NCBI RefSeq assembly: GCF_009866655.1
Contig: NZ_CP047420.1
Location: 3,410,001-3,474,000, forward strand
DNA from: Rathayibacter sp. VKM Ac-2804
GTDB taxonomy: Bacteria; Actinomycetota; Actinomycetes; Actinomycetales; Microbacteriaceae
DNA: 64,000 nucleotides
Reading direction: 5' to 3'
Positions 47,709-57,747 of the stretch are shown piece after piece. The notes beneath the pieces were generated by a model. It was not told where the DNA came from, searched no databases, and saw only the letters and a list, made by a program, of their open reading frames with translations. Position 1 is the stretch's first letter. Every line of letters starts with the position of its first letter. The position numbers and the translations under genes were made by a program.

Positions 47709-48328
47709 TCCGCGTCCTCCTCGTCGACGACCACCCGATCGTCCGCACCGGGCTGCGCGCGCTGATCGCCGCGGACCCGGGTCTGACCGTGGTCGGCGAG
47801 GCCGGCTCCCCCGCGGAGGCGATCAGCGCCGCCGCCCGCCTGCACCCGGACGTGGTGCTGATGGACCTGCGCTTCGGCGCCGACCGCGAGACCGGCGTCG
47901 ACGCGACGCGGGCGCTGCGCTCCTCAGCCGCGCCGCCCTCCGTCCTCGTCCTCACGACCTACGACACCGACGCGGACATCCTGGGCGCGGTGGAGGCCGG
48001 CGCGAGCGGCTACCTGCTCAAGGACGCGCCGCCGGAGGAGCTGCTCGCCGCGATCCGCGCTGCCGCCGCCGGCGAGAGCGCGCTCGCCCCCGCCGTCGCC
48101 GCGCGGCTGTTCGAGCGCCTCCGCTCCCCCGCGCCGCGGCTCAGCGCCCGCGAGACCGAGGTGCTCGCCCTCGTCGCCCAGGGCCTCAGCAACACCGAGG
48201 TCGCCGCCCGGCTGTTCGTGACCGAGACCACCGTCAAATCGCACCTCGCGCACGTGTTCGCGAAGCTCGGCGTCACCTCCCGCACCGCGGCGGTCTCGGC
48301 CGCGCGCCGCTCGGGCGTGCTGCGCTGA
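47705..48328 (+). CDS. NarL/LuxR family response regulator
   Basis: Two-domain regulator of 207 residues. The receiver has the acidic pair D8/D9, phosphoacceptor D54 in VVLMDLRFG, a threonine in VLTTYDTD and K in YLLKDA. The C-terminal LuxR HTH reads LSARETEVLALVAQGLSNTEVAARL then TTVKSHLAHVFAKLG. It is translated in coupling with the kinase and probably regulates the divergent exporter genes or its own operon. Confidence 0.93.
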   Translation: MIRVLLVDDHPIVRTGLRALIAADPGLTVVGEAGSPAEAISAAARLHPDVVLMDLRFGADRETGVDATRALRSSAAPPSVLVLTTYDTDADILGAVEAGASGYLLKDAPPEELLAAIRAAAAGESALAPAVAARLFERLRSPAPRLSARETEVLALVAQGLSNTEVAARLFVTETTVKSHLAHVFAKLGVTSRTAAVSAARRSGVLR

Positions 48329-48349
48329 CCCCCCGGCGGACCCCGCGGG

Positions 48350-48355
48350 TAGACT
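48350..48355 (+). promoter_or_regulatory. leaderless -10 box for aspS
   Basis: TAGACT ends 8 nt before the GTG at 48364, right behind the response regulator gene. Confidence 0.55.
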
Positions 48356-48363
48356 CCCCTACC

Positions 48364-49719
<1,356 letters not shown>

Positions 49720-49732
49720 GGCATGGCGGGCC

Positions 49733-49773
49733 GGGGTCTCGATTCGCCGCTGCGCGGCTACTCGACCAGCATG
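49733..49773. repeat. palindromic intergenic element, right half (41 bp)
   Basis: GGGTCTCGATTCGCC-GCTGCGCGGC and CTCGACCAGCATG; the right half of the family, 14 nt after the aspS stop. Confidence 0.75.
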
Positions 49774-49820
49774 AAGGTGCGCACGGGTTCACTTCGCGCT
49801 GCACGCGCGGGCGTCCGTCT

Positions 49821-49920
49821 CATGCTGATCGAGTAGCCCTCGCAGAGGGCGTATCGAGATCCACCCGCTCGCAGGACGGCGGATCTCGATACGCCGCTCC
49901 GCGCCTACTCGACCAGCATG
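49821..49920. repeat. palindromic intergenic element 8 (100 bp, short form)
   Basis: CATGCTGATCGAG to CTCGACCAGCATG, with short centre; the right end stops 11 nt before the stop codon of the membrane protein on the minus strand. Confidence 0.82.
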
Positions 49921-49930
49921 TGGAGCCGCG

Positions 49931-50281
49931 TCAGCGGGGCAGGCGCTCGTACGGCACGCGGCGGCTCAGCCAGCCGAGCACGCCGGCGACGGCGGCCGCG
50001 ACCGTCGCAGGCACGAGCAGCAGCCAGAGCGCCGAGGTCACGGCGACCAGCGCGAGCGCCACCGCGGCGACCCCCGCGCCGATCGCGAAGTTCCAGCGCA
50101 CGTCGGTCACCACCCCGGCCTCCGGCCGCGCCCACAGCACGACGAGCGCCGTCGCGATCGGGCCGAGGAACAGCCCGAGCACGAACCAGCGCCAGCGCGA
50201 GCGCCCCTTCTGCTCGGCGAGACCGGCCGTGACGATCGCGAGAGCGAACCAGAGCCAACCGGAGCCTTGGGTGAGTGTCAT
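49931..50281 (-). CDS. small four-helix membrane protein, unknown function
   Basis: Protein of 116 residues with three or four hydrophobic segments (for example WLWFALAIVTAGLAEQKGRSRWRWFVLG). The turn EQKGRSRWRWFVLGLFLGPIATALV resembles small PLDc_N/holin-like proteins that surround a Gly-Pro turn, but I cannot assign a family. The ATG at 50281 has TAGGCT 6 nt upstream, lying on the tetR stop codon. It is followed by palindromic repeats. Confidence 0.7.
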   Translation of the reverse strand: MTLTQGSGWLWFALAIVTAGLAEQKGRSRWRWFVLGLFLGPIATALVVLWARPEAGVVTDVRWNFAIGAGVAAVALALVAVTSALWLLLVPATVAAAVAGVLGWLSRRVPYERLPR

Positions 50282-50287
50282 GCCCGG

Positions 50288-50293
50288 AGCCTA
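50288..50293 (-). promoter_or_regulatory. leaderless -10 box for small membrane protein
   Basis: TAGGCT on the minus strand, 6 nt before the ATG at 50281; its last three bases overlap the tetR stop codon TAG. Confidence 0.55.
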
Positions 50294-50905
50294 CGGCGCG
50301 GGCAGGATCATGAGGTCGAGGTAGTCGGTCAGGCAGGCCACCATGTCGACCGCGTCGTTGTCCAGCAGCCACTGCAGCTGGATGCCGTCCCAGAGCGCGA
50401 TGATCGAGGCGGCGACCCGGTCCGGATCCGCCCCCTCGCGCAGCCGCCCCTCGGCACGCAGCTCGCGGAGCTGCCCGGCGTAGTCCGCGCGCAGCCGCTG
50501 GAAGCGCGAGGCGAAGAAGTCGCGCCCCGGATGCTCGTCCGTCGTCGACTCCCCGCAGAGCACCGCGTAGAGCTCGATCACGCCGGGCGCCGTCTCGTTG
50601 TAGCGGGTCTGGCGCACGATCCCCTCGACGAGCCCCTCCTCCGGATCGACGGGCGTCGAGCCGTCGCCGGTGATCAGGTCGCGGTGCCGCAGCACGGCCA
50701 GGAGCAGATCCGTCTTCGACGGGAAGTAGTGCAGCAGGCTCGTCTGGCTGAGCCCGACCCGGTCGGCGACGTCCTGCAGCGAGCCGCGAGCGTAGCCGCG
50801 GGCCGCGAAGACCGCGTGCGCCGCCTCGATGATCGCGCGCCGGCGCTCGGCCGACTTCGCATAGGGACCGCGGCGGGTGCTGCGGGCGGGGGTCGCCTCC
50901 GTCAT
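50291..50905 (-). CDS. TetR family transcriptional regulator
   Basis: Protein of 204 residues with an N-terminal TetR HTH (RRRAIIEAAHAVFAARGYARGSLQDVADRVGLSQTSLLHYFPSKTDLL) and an all-helical ligand domain of normal length with LWDGIQLQWLLD. The ATG at 50905 follows GAGGAGCGG. It is divergent from the sugar ABC importer/beta-galactosidase operon; a perfect 10-bp inverted repeat between them is the likely operator, so it should repress that operon (and itself) until a sugar or its product binds. Confidence 0.9.
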   Translation of the reverse strand: MTEATPARSTRRGPYAKSAERRRAIIEAAHAVFAARGYARGSLQDVADRVGLSQTSLLHYFPSKTDLLLAVLRHRDLITGDGSTPVDPEEGLVEGIVRQTRYNETAPGVIELYAVLCGESTTDEHPGRDFFASRFQRLRADYAGQLRELRAEGRLREGADPDRVAASIIALWDGIQLQWLLDNDAVDMVACLTDYLDLMILPAP

Positions 50906-50997
50906 CAGCCGCTCCTCGCCCTCGAAGTGCCGGCTGCGCAGCCGGTCGATCGCCCAGCGTAGCGCGCGCTCGGAGCGACCCGGCGGCGCCGGCTGCC

Positions 50998-51021
50998 AAT
51001 TTCGAGTAAGCACTCGAAATT
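50998..51021. promoter_or_regulatory. TetR operator in front of the lacZ operon
   Basis: AATTTCGAGT (50998-51007) and ACTCGAAATT (51012-51021) are perfect complements around AAGC. It is one of the few AT-rich stretches nearby and ends 4 nt before the -10 box TAGCGT, so a bound dimer would block RNA polymerase. Confidence 0.75.
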
Positions 51022-51025
51022 GTGG

Positions 51026-51031
51026 TAGCGT
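51026..51031 (+). promoter_or_regulatory. -10 box of the sugar ABC/lacZ operon
   Basis: TAGCGT, 55 nt before the ATG at 51087, giving a leader with GAGGGA before the start. Confidence 0.5.
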
Positions 51032-51086
51032 CCCGATCAGCCGGGCGGACTGGTCCCGGACTCCACCACGATGAAGTGAGGGAAAC

Positions 51087-52421
51087 ATGCACCCGTTCAC
51101 ACGACGGCAGCTGCTCGCCGCGGGCCTCGGCACCGCGGCACTCGGCGGCCTGACCGCCTGCGCGACGCCCGGCACCGTGTCGGTCAACGCCGGCGCGGCG
51201 ATCCCGGCGGCCACCGGCCCCGTCCGGCTCCAGTACTGGGCCTGGCTCAAGGACCTGCAGAAGGTCTGCGACGTCTGGAACGCCTCGCACCCCGAGATCC
51301 AGGTCGACGCGGTCTGGATCCCCGGCGGCAACGCCGGCGGCTATCAGAAGCTCTACTCGGCCCTCGCGGCCGGCGGCGGCCCCGACCTCGGCCAGGTCGA
51401 GATGCGCTCGCTCCCCGAGTTCCTGCTCGTCAACGGCCTCGTCGACCTCAACCGCTACGGCGCCGAGGACTACGCCGACCTGTACGACCCCACGCTCTGG
51501 GGCCAGGTCAGCTACACCGGCGGCGTCTACGGGATCCCGCAGGACAGCGGCCCGATGGCGTTGTTCTACCAGCCCGAGATCTTCGACAGCGTCGGCGCCG
51601 AGACGCCCACCACCTGGGACGACTGGGCCGCGGTCGCGACCGAGCTGCGCGGCGTCGACTCCTACATCGACTGCTTCCCGCTCGCCGACGCGTCCGTCTT
51701 CGCGGCCTTCGCGACGCAGGCCGGCGCGCAGTGGCTGAAGGCGGAGGAGGACGGCTGGGTCATCGACATGACCGACGAGGCGACGACGAAGGTCGCGTCC
51801 TTCTTCGACACCGCGATCGACCAGGACCTGGTCGAGGTCGGCTACGGCGCCTACTCCCCCGCGTGGTTCGCGGCCGCCGCGAACGGCGGGATCGCCTCCT
51901 GCACGACGGCGAGCTGGGGCGACGCGCTGATCGAGGGCGTCAGCGGCGGTGCCGGCAAGTGGCGCGCGGCGCCGATGCCGGTCTGGGAGGGCACGGGCTA
52001 CGGCTCGAGCTTCCTCGGCGGCTCGACGGCGGCCGTCTTCGCCAACAGCAGGCATCCGAAGGAGGCGCTCGAGTTCGCCGTCTGGATGACCACCTCGCAG
52101 GAGGGCATCGACGCGATGATCGCCAACAGCGGCATCGGCTGGTCCCCGGCGGTCGGCGAGATCGGCTCGGTCCGCAAGGGCCCGAGCGAGTTCTTCAGCG
52201 GGCAGAACTACAACGAGGACGTCTTCGTCCCCGCCGCGACGGAGCAGAACCCGGACTGGTCCTGGTGGCCGGTCACGCAGCAGTCGTTCAACATCCTCAG
52301 CGACGGATTCCGGAAGAAGGCGTCCGGGACCACCCTCGTCGACGCCGTGGCGCAGGCGGAGCAGCAGATCATCACGGTCTTCCAGAACAAGGGCCTCAGC
52401 ATCAGGAAGGCCTCCGCATGA
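51087..52421 (+). CDS. sugar ABC transporter substrate-binding lipoprotein
   Basis: Family 1 extracellular solute-binding protein, 444 residues. RRQLLAAGLGTAALGGLTAC has a twin-arginine-like start and the lipobox LTAC (Cys about residue 25). The mature part has YWAWLKDLQKVCDVWNASHP, the GGNAGGYQKLYSALAAGGGPDL segment of disaccharide binders, and TTWDDWAAVATEL. First gene of the operon; it overlaps the next by 4 nt. With the beta-galactosidase at the end of the operon, beta-galactosides are a plausible ligand. Confidence 0.92.
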   Translation: MHPFTRRQLLAAGLGTAALGGLTACATPGTVSVNAGAAIPAATGPVRLQYWAWLKDLQKVCDVWNASHPEIQVDAVWIPGGNAGGYQKLYSALAAGGGPDLGQVEMRSLPEFLLVNGLVDLNRYGAEDYADLYDPTLWGQVSYTGGVYGIPQDSGPMALFYQPEIFDSVGAETPTTWDDWAAVATELRGVDSYIDCFPLADASVFAAFATQAGAQWLKAEEDGWVIDMTDEATTKVASFFDTAIDQDLVEVGYGAYSPAWFAAAANGGIASCTTASWGDALIEGVSGGAGKWRAAPMPVWEGTGYGSSFLGGSTAAVFANSRHPKEALEFAVWMTTSQEGIDAMIANSGIGWSPAVGEIGSVRKGPSEFFSGQNYNEDVFVPAATEQNPDWSWWPVTQQSFNILSDGFRKKASGTTLVDAVAQAEQQIITVFQNKGLSIRKASA

Positions 52422-53371
52422 CCACCACGACCTCCCCCGCCGCCGCCGCGGTCGCCGCCACCTCGAAGGCGCCCGGCGCCTCGAAGCGGAGCCGCGCGGT
52501 CACCCGCGCCCCGTGGATCCTGCTCGCGCCCTTCCTCGCGCTCTTCGTCCTCACCTTCATCATCCCGATCGTCGTCGCCATCGGCTCGAGCTTCACGAGG
52601 GTGACCCGCTCGGGCCTCTTCGGCGAGGCGGGCGTGACCAGCGGCTTCGCCGGCTTCGACAACTACGCCCAGGCCCTCGCCGACGGCAACTTCATCGCCT
52701 CGATCGGCCGGATGTTCCTCTTCGGCATCGTGCAGGTGCCGATCATGATCGCGCTGTGCACGGTGCTCGCGCTGATGCTCGAGTCCGCGTCCGCGCGCTT
52801 CCCGGGCTTCTTCCGTGCCGCCTACTTCCTGCCCTACGGCGTGCCCGGCGTCATCGCCACGATCCTGTGGTCGTTCCTCTACGTGCCCGGGCTCAGCCCG
52901 ATCATCGACGCAGCGAACGTGGTCGGCCTCGACCCCGACTTCCTCGGCGCGAACTCGGTGCTCTGGTCGATCGCGAACATCTCGCTGTGGAGCTACACCG
53001 GCTACAACATGCTGATCATCGTCGCTCAGCTGAAGTCGATCCCGGTCGAGCTGTACGAGGCCGCGAAGGTCGACGGAGCCTCCACCTGGCGGGTCGCACG
53101 CAGCATCCAGCTGCCGCTCATCCGCCCGGCCCTCGTGCTCACGACGATCTTCTCGATCATCGGCACGCTCCAGCTCTTCGCCGAGGCGCAGGTGCTGAAG
53201 ACGGTCGCGCCCGCGATCGACAGCCAGTACACGCCGAACCTCAGCGCGTACACCACCGCCTTCGCCTACAACGACTACAACGTCGCCGCCGCGCAGGCCG
53301 TGCTGATCGCGCTCGTCGCGTTCGCCCTCTCCTTCACGTTCCTCTCGATCTCGAACAGGAAGTCCTCATGA
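52418..53371 (+). CDS. sugar ABC transporter permease (MalF type)
   Basis: Inner membrane permease of 317 residues with six helices after an alanine/threonine-rich N-terminus. The EAA loop is ELYEAAKVDGASTWRVARSIQLPLIRP, which contacts the ATPase. The start ATG overlaps the binding-protein stop (ATGA) and its own stop overlaps the next permease. It forms the channel together with the following MalG-type protein. Confidence 0.93.
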   Translation: MTTTTSPAAAAVAATSKAPGASKRSRAVTRAPWILLAPFLALFVLTFIIPIVVAIGSSFTRVTRSGLFGEAGVTSGFAGFDNYAQALADGNFIASIGRMFLFGIVQVPIMIALCTVLALMLESASARFPGFFRAAYFLPYGVPGVIATILWSFLYVPGLSPIIDAANVVGLDPDFLGANSVLWSIANISLWSYTGYNMLIIVAQLKSIPVELYEAAKVDGASTWRVARSIQLPLIRPALVLTTIFSIIGTLQLFAEAQVLKTVAPAIDSQYTPNLSAYTTAFAYNDYNVAAAQAVLIALVAFALSFTFLSISNRKSS

Positions 53372-54309
53372 GCACGACGGAGCGCGCCACCGCCGATGCG
53401 CCCACGACCACCGGCATCGTCACCGCCGACCGGCCCGCGAAGGCCGGCCGCGGCCCCGACCGCTCGGCCGGGCGCAACCGCGCCTCGACGATCATCGTCA
53501 CCGCGATCCTCGTCGTCGTCGCGGTCTACTTCCTGATCCCGGTCTACTGGGTCGTCGTCGCCGCGACGAAGACCACGGGCGACCTCTTCGCCACCTACGG
53601 CTTCTGGTTCGCGCCGACCTTCGCGCTCTGGGACAACCTGGGCCAGGTGCTGACCTACGACGGCGGCATCTTCGTCCGCTGGTTCCTCAACTCCGTGCTC
53701 TACGCCGGCGTCGGCGCTCTGCTCGCGACCTACCTCGCGGCCGCGGGCGGCTACGCGCTGGCGAAGTACGAGTTCACGGGCAGCAGACTCGTCTTCGGCA
53801 CGATCCTCGCGGGCGTCCTCGTCCCCGGGACCGCCACCGCGCTCCCGCTGTTCCTGCTCTTCAGCCAGATGGGCATCGCGAACACCTACTGGAGTGTGCT
53901 GATCCCCTCGCTGGTCTCGCCCTTCGGCCTGTTCCTCTGCCGGATCTACGCGCAGGCGACGGTCGACACGGCCATCATCGAGGCGGCCAGGATCGACGGC
54001 GCGAGCGAGCTGCGGATCTTCCACACCCTCGGGCTGCGGATCCTCACCCCGGCGCTGGTCACCGTGTTCCTCTTCCAGCTGGTCGGGATCTGGAACAACT
54101 ACTTCCTGCCGCTCGTGATGCTCTCCGACACCGAGCTCTTCCCGATCACCCTCGGCCTGAACAACTGGCTCAGCCAGGTGGACCGGCTGCCCGAGTTCTA
54201 CGAGCTCACGACCGGCGGCGTCCTGCTGTCGATCATCCCGCTCGCCATCGCCATGATCGTGCTGCAGCGCTTCTGGCGCGGCGGCCTGACCGAAGGATCC
54301 GTGAAGTGA
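53368..54309 (+). CDS. sugar ABC transporter permease (MalG type)
   Basis: Second permease, 313 residues, six helices, with the EAA motif IIEAARIDGASELRIFHTLGLRILTP. The polar N-terminus of about 35 residues is longer than usual. No ATPase gene is present in the operon; as in many actinobacteria, a shared MsiK-type ATPase elsewhere probably energises the transporter. The ATG at 53368 overlaps the previous stop, and the stop overlaps lacZ. Confidence 0.93.
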   Translation: MSTTERATADAPTTTGIVTADRPAKAGRGPDRSAGRNRASTIIVTAILVVVAVYFLIPVYWVVVAATKTTGDLFATYGFWFAPTFALWDNLGQVLTYDGGIFVRWFLNSVLYAGVGALLATYLAAAGGYALAKYEFTGSRLVFGTILAGVLVPGTATALPLFLLFSQMGIANTYWSVLIPSLVSPFGLFLCRIYAQATVDTAIIEAARIDGASELRIFHTLGLRILTPALVTVFLFQLVGIWNNYFLPLVMLSDTELFPITLGLNNWLSQVDRLPEFYELTTGGVLLSIIPLAIAMIVLQRFWRGGLTEGSVK

Positions 54310-57300
54310 CCCTCGCCCCGACGTCCTCCCACTACCTCGCCGACACCGGCCCCGGCTCCGGCCGGCGCCGCGCCGCCCGCTCGTGGCTGCACTCCGACGC
54401 CCCGACGCTCCCGCTCGACGGGGACTGGCGCTTCCGCCTGCTCCCCGCCGCGCCGGGGACGCCCGGCGGTGCCGACGCGCTGCCCGAGGGCGAGGGGGTG
54501 GACGACGTCGGGGCGGAGTCCTTCGACGACTCCGGCTGGGACGTCCTGCCCGTCCCGTCGCACTGGGTCCTCCAGGGCGACGGCCGCTACGGGCTCCCCG
54601 CCTACACCAACGTGCAGTTCCCCTTCCCGACCGAGCCGCCGTTCGTCCCGGACGAGAACCCGACCGGCGACCACCGCCGCACCTTCGAGCTCCCGGAGTC
54701 GTTCGCCGGCGCCGAGGCGGTCGTGCTCCGCTTCGACGGCGTCGAGTCGCGCTACCGCGTCTGGGTCAACGGCGTCGAGATCGGCATCGGCTCCGGCAGC
54801 CGCCTCGCGCAGGAGTTCGACGTCACCGAGGTCGTGCGGCCCGGCGAGAACCTCGTCGTCGTCCGCGTGCACCAGTGGTCGGCGGCCAGCTACGTCGAGG
54901 ACCAGGACCAGTGGTGGCTGCCGGGGATCTTCCGCTCCGTGCACCTGATCGCCCGCCCGGTCGGCGGCGTCGAGGACGTCTTCGTGCGCGCCTCCTTCGC
55001 CGCCGGCGCGGGCCGGATCGAGACCGAGCTGACGGCCGGTGACGCGGCCTTCCCGGTCACCCTCCGCGTCCCCGAGCTCGGCATCGAGACGGTCTGGGCG
55101 AGCGCCGGCGAGGTCGGCCCGATCGAGGTCCCGGCCGTCGAGCCGTGGTCGGCGGAGGCGCCCCGGCTCTACGACGCCGAGGTCTCCTCCTCGGGCGAGA
55201 CGGTCTCGCTCCGCCTCGGCTTCCGCACGATCGAGATCCGAGGGGACCGCTTCCTCGTCAACGGCGAGCGCGTCGTCTTCCACGGCGTCAACCGCCACGA
55301 GACGCACCCCGACCGCGGCCGCGCCTTCGACGAGGAGTTCGCCCGCGCGGACCTCGCGATGATGAAGCGGTTCAACGTCAACGCGATCCGCACCAGCCAC
55401 TACCCGCCGCACCCGCGCCTGCTCGACCTCGCCGACGAGCTGGGCTTCTGGGTGATCCTCGAGTGCGACCTCGAGACCCACGGCTTCGAGCGCTACGGCT
55501 GGGCCGGCAACCCCAGCGACCACCCGGCCTGGCGCGAGGCGTACCTCGACCGGATCGAGCGCACCGTCGAGCGCGACAAGAACCATCCGAGCATCGTGAT
55601 CTGGTCGCTCGGCAACGAGGCCGGCACCGGGGCGAACCTCGCCGCGATGTCGGCGTGGGTGCACGGCCGCGACCCCGAGCGCCCCGTGCACTACGAGGGC
55701 GACTACACCGGTGCCTACACCGACGTGTACTCGCGGATGTACTCGTCGATCCCCGAGACCGAGCAGATCGGCCGCGACGACTCGCGGTCGCCGCTGCTCG
55801 GCTGCACGGCCGGCGAGTCCGCGCGCCAGCGCTCGAAGCCGTTCCTGCTCTGCGAGTACGTGCACGCGATGGGCAACGGCCCCGGAGCGATCGGCCAGTA
55901 CGAGGACCTCGTCGACCGCTACCCGCGGCTGCACGGCGGCTTCGTCTGGGAGTGGCGCGACCACGGACTGCGCGCCCGCACTCCCGAGGGCGTCGAGTAC
56001 TACGCCTACGGCGGCGACTTCGGCGAGGTCGTGCACGACGGCAACTTCGTGATGGACGGCATGGTCCTCTCCGACGGCACGCCGAGCCCGGGGCTGTTCG
56101 AGTGGAAGCAGATCGTGGCGCCGGTGCGCGTCACGGTCGAGCTCGACGCCGTGCTGATCGAGAACCGGCGGCACGACGCGTCGACCGCCGACCTGCGCTT
56201 CGAGTGGCGGGTCGAGCTCGACGGGCGGATCACCGCGGAGGGCGTGCTCGACGCTCCGGCGATCGCGGCGGGCGACTCCGCTCGCGTGGCGCTGCCGGCG
56301 CTCGACGTGCCGACCGGCGGCGAGGCGTGGCTGAGCGTCGACGCGGTCCTCGCGTCGAGCACGGTCTGGGCCGAGGAGGGGCACGTGCTCTCCACCGGTC
56401 AGCGCCGGCTCTCCGCGCCGGCACCCGTCCCCGCCTGGGCGCGCTCGCCCCGCGACGGCGCGCCCGTCGAGGGCGCCCTGGGCCTCGCGAGCTTCCGCAA
56501 CGGGCGGCTCACCGCCCTGGCCGGGCTGGCGGTCGACGGCCCGCGCGCCGAGCTCTGGCGCGCGCCGACCGACAACGACGAGGGCGACGGCTTCCCCGCG
56601 TACACGGACGGCGACCCGTACACCGGCAACGGCAACGGCGTGCCCGCGCCGTCCTCCGCGAGTCGCTGGCGCGAGGCGGGCCTGGACCGCCTCGTCGGCC
56701 GCGTCGAGTCGGTCGACACCTCGTCGGGCGTCCGCCGGCGGACCCGCTGGTCGGCCGCCGACCTCGATGCGGCGCTCCTCGTCGAGGAGCAGTGGAGCAC
56801 CGACGGCGACGCGGTCGTCCTGCGCGTCGACCTGGTGCCGACCCGCGGCTGGGGCTCGGTCTGGCCGCGGCTCGGCGTCCGGCTCGACCTCCCGGCCTCG
56901 GTCGACGGCGCCGAGTGGTTCGGCACCGGTCCGCGGGAGTCGTACCCGGACAGCCTCCGCGCCGCCCGGGTCGGCCGCTTCTCCGCCGGCATCGACGAGC
57001 TGAAGACGGAGTACGCGCGCCCGCAGGAGAACGGGCACCGCAGCGCCGTCCGCGAGCTGGTCCTCCGCGAGGGCGGGACCGATCGCCTCCGCATCGAGGC
57101 GGCGCCCGACCTGCACGGCCGGCTCCCCGGCTTCACGCTCGCGCGCCACACCGCGCACGAGCTGACCGCCGCCGGGCACCCGCACGAGCTGCCCGCCTCC
57201 ACCCGCTCGGTGCTCACGATCGACGCCGCCCAGCACGGCCTCGGCTCGCGCGCCTGCGGCCCGGACGTCTGGCCGGACTTCCAGCTGCGCCCGGAGGCTC

Positions 57301-57335
57301 GCACCATCCTGCTGCGCTTCACCGCGGCCGGCTGA
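54306..57335 (+). CDS. lacZ: GH2 beta-galactosidase
   Basis: Large glycoside hydrolase of 1009 residues, full LacZ length, no signal peptide. It has the N-terminal sugar-binding and immunoglobulin-like domains, then a TIM barrel with VNRHETHPDRGR, IRTSHYPPHPRLL, acid/base E438 in SLGNEAGTG and nucleophile E517 in LLCEYVHAMGNGPG; the C-terminal domain has ELWRAPTDND and TGPRESYPDS. It should cleave beta-galactosides imported by the adjoining transporter. The GTG start overlaps the permease stop. Palindromic repeats follow the stop. Confidence 0.95.
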   Translation: MTLAPTSSHYLADTGPGSGRRRAARSWLHSDAPTLPLDGDWRFRLLPAAPGTPGGADALPEGEGVDDVGAESFDDSGWDVLPVPSHWVLQGDGRYGLPAYTNVQFPFPTEPPFVPDENPTGDHRRTFELPESFAGAEAVVLRFDGVESRYRVWVNGVEIGIGSGSRLAQEFDVTEVVRPGENLVVVRVHQWSAASYVEDQDQWWLPGIFRSVHLIARPVGGVEDVFVRASFAAGAGRIETELTAGDAAFPVTLRVPELGIETVWASAGEVGPIEVPAVEPWSAEAPRLYDAEVSSSGETVSLRLGFRTIEIRGDRFLVNGERVVFHGVNRHETHPDRGRAFDEEFARADLAMMKRFNVNAIRTSHYPPHPRLLDLADELGFWVILECDLETHGFERYGWAGNPSDHPAWREAYLDRIERTVERDKNHPSIVIWSLGNEAGTGANLAAMSAWVHGRDPERPVHYEGDYTGAYTDVYSRMYSSIPETEQIGRDDSRSPLLGCTAGESARQRSKPFLLCEYVHAMGNGPGAIGQYEDLVDRYPRLHGGFVWEWRDHGLRARTPEGVEYYAYGGDFGEVVHDGNFVMDGMVLSDGTPSPGLFEWKQIVAPVRVTVELDAVLIENRRHDASTADLRFEWRVELDGRITAEGVLDAPAIAAGDSARVALPALDVPTGGEAWLSVDAVLASSTVWAEEGHVLSTGQRRLSAPAPVPAWARSPRDGAPVEGALGLASFRNGRLTALAGLAVDGPRAELWRAPTDNDEGDGFPAYTDGDPYTGNGNGVPAPSSASRWREAGLDRLVGRVESVDTSSGVRRRTRWSAADLDAALLVEEQWSTDGDAVVLRVDLVPTRGWGSVWPRLGVRLDLPASVDGAEWFGTGPRESYPDSLRAARVGRFSAGIDELKTEYARPQENGHRSAVRELVLREGGTDRLRIEAAPDLHGRLPGFTLARHTAHELTAAGHPHELPASTRSVLTIDAAQHGLGSRACGPDVWPDFQLRPEARTILLRFTAAG

Positions 57336-57340
57336 CAGAC

Positions 57341-57382
57341 GGCGGGTCTCGATACGCCCTCCGGGCTACTCGACCAGCAAGG
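57341..57382. repeat. palindromic intergenic element, right half (42 bp)
   Basis: GGCGGGTCTCGATACGCC through CTCGACCAGCAAGG, 5 nt after the lacZ stop; a right half of the family. Confidence 0.75.
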
Positions 57383-57427
57383 AAGGACGGCTGCGCCGCG
57401 CCGCCTCGGAGCAGGCGCCCGCATCCC

Positions 57428-57555
57428 TGCTGATCGAGGAGCCCGCGCGGCGGGCGCATCGAGATCCACCACCGTCAGCACCCGGGTCTGCAGACCCGCC
57501 CTGCTGAGGACGGCGGGTCTCGGCACGCCCCCGCGGGGGCTGCTCGACCAGCACG
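57428..57555. repeat. palindromic intergenic element 10 (128 bp)
   Basis: TGCTGATCGAGGAG to CTGCTCGACCAGCACG, with centre GGGTCTGCAGACCC (a perfect palindrome) and GCATCGAGATCC/GGTCTCGGCACG in the halves. Confidence 0.85.
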
Positions 57556-57659
57556 GGGGCGCGCATCCGCCGACGCCCTCTTCCGGACATGTCCGCTAGC
57601 GGCGCTTGCGGTGGGTGGGTGCCACTCCGGACACTGGGTCCTGCCTGGTCGGCGCAGAA

Positions 57660-57698
57660 CGACCACTCGGGGCGACCCGAACCCTCCCCGAGTGGTCG
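57660..57698. terminator. 13-bp hairpin between convergent genes
   Basis: CGACCACTCGGGG (57660-57672) pairs perfectly with CCCCGAGTGGTCG (57686-57698), with a 13-nt loop. It lies 50 nt downstream of the regulator gene on the minus strand and could serve both strands. Confidence 0.65.
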
Positions 57699-57747
57699 GG
57701 ACCCTTCCCGGCACCTGGGCCGCGAAGCGCGGACGAGACCTGCGCCG

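Larger units (their letters stand above)
57336..57747. other. gene-free region between lacZ and the regulator gene
   Basis: Contains one half and one complete palindromic element, a 12-bp palindrome CGGACATGTCCG (57584-57595) and a strong hairpin (57660-57698). The two flanking genes converge here. No gene was recognised. Confidence 0.75.

Noticed and set aside
54198..57236. 1012-residue frame antisense to lacZ
   Set aside because: Same antisense effect of GC-rich codons; lacZ on the plus strand has all catalytic motifs.
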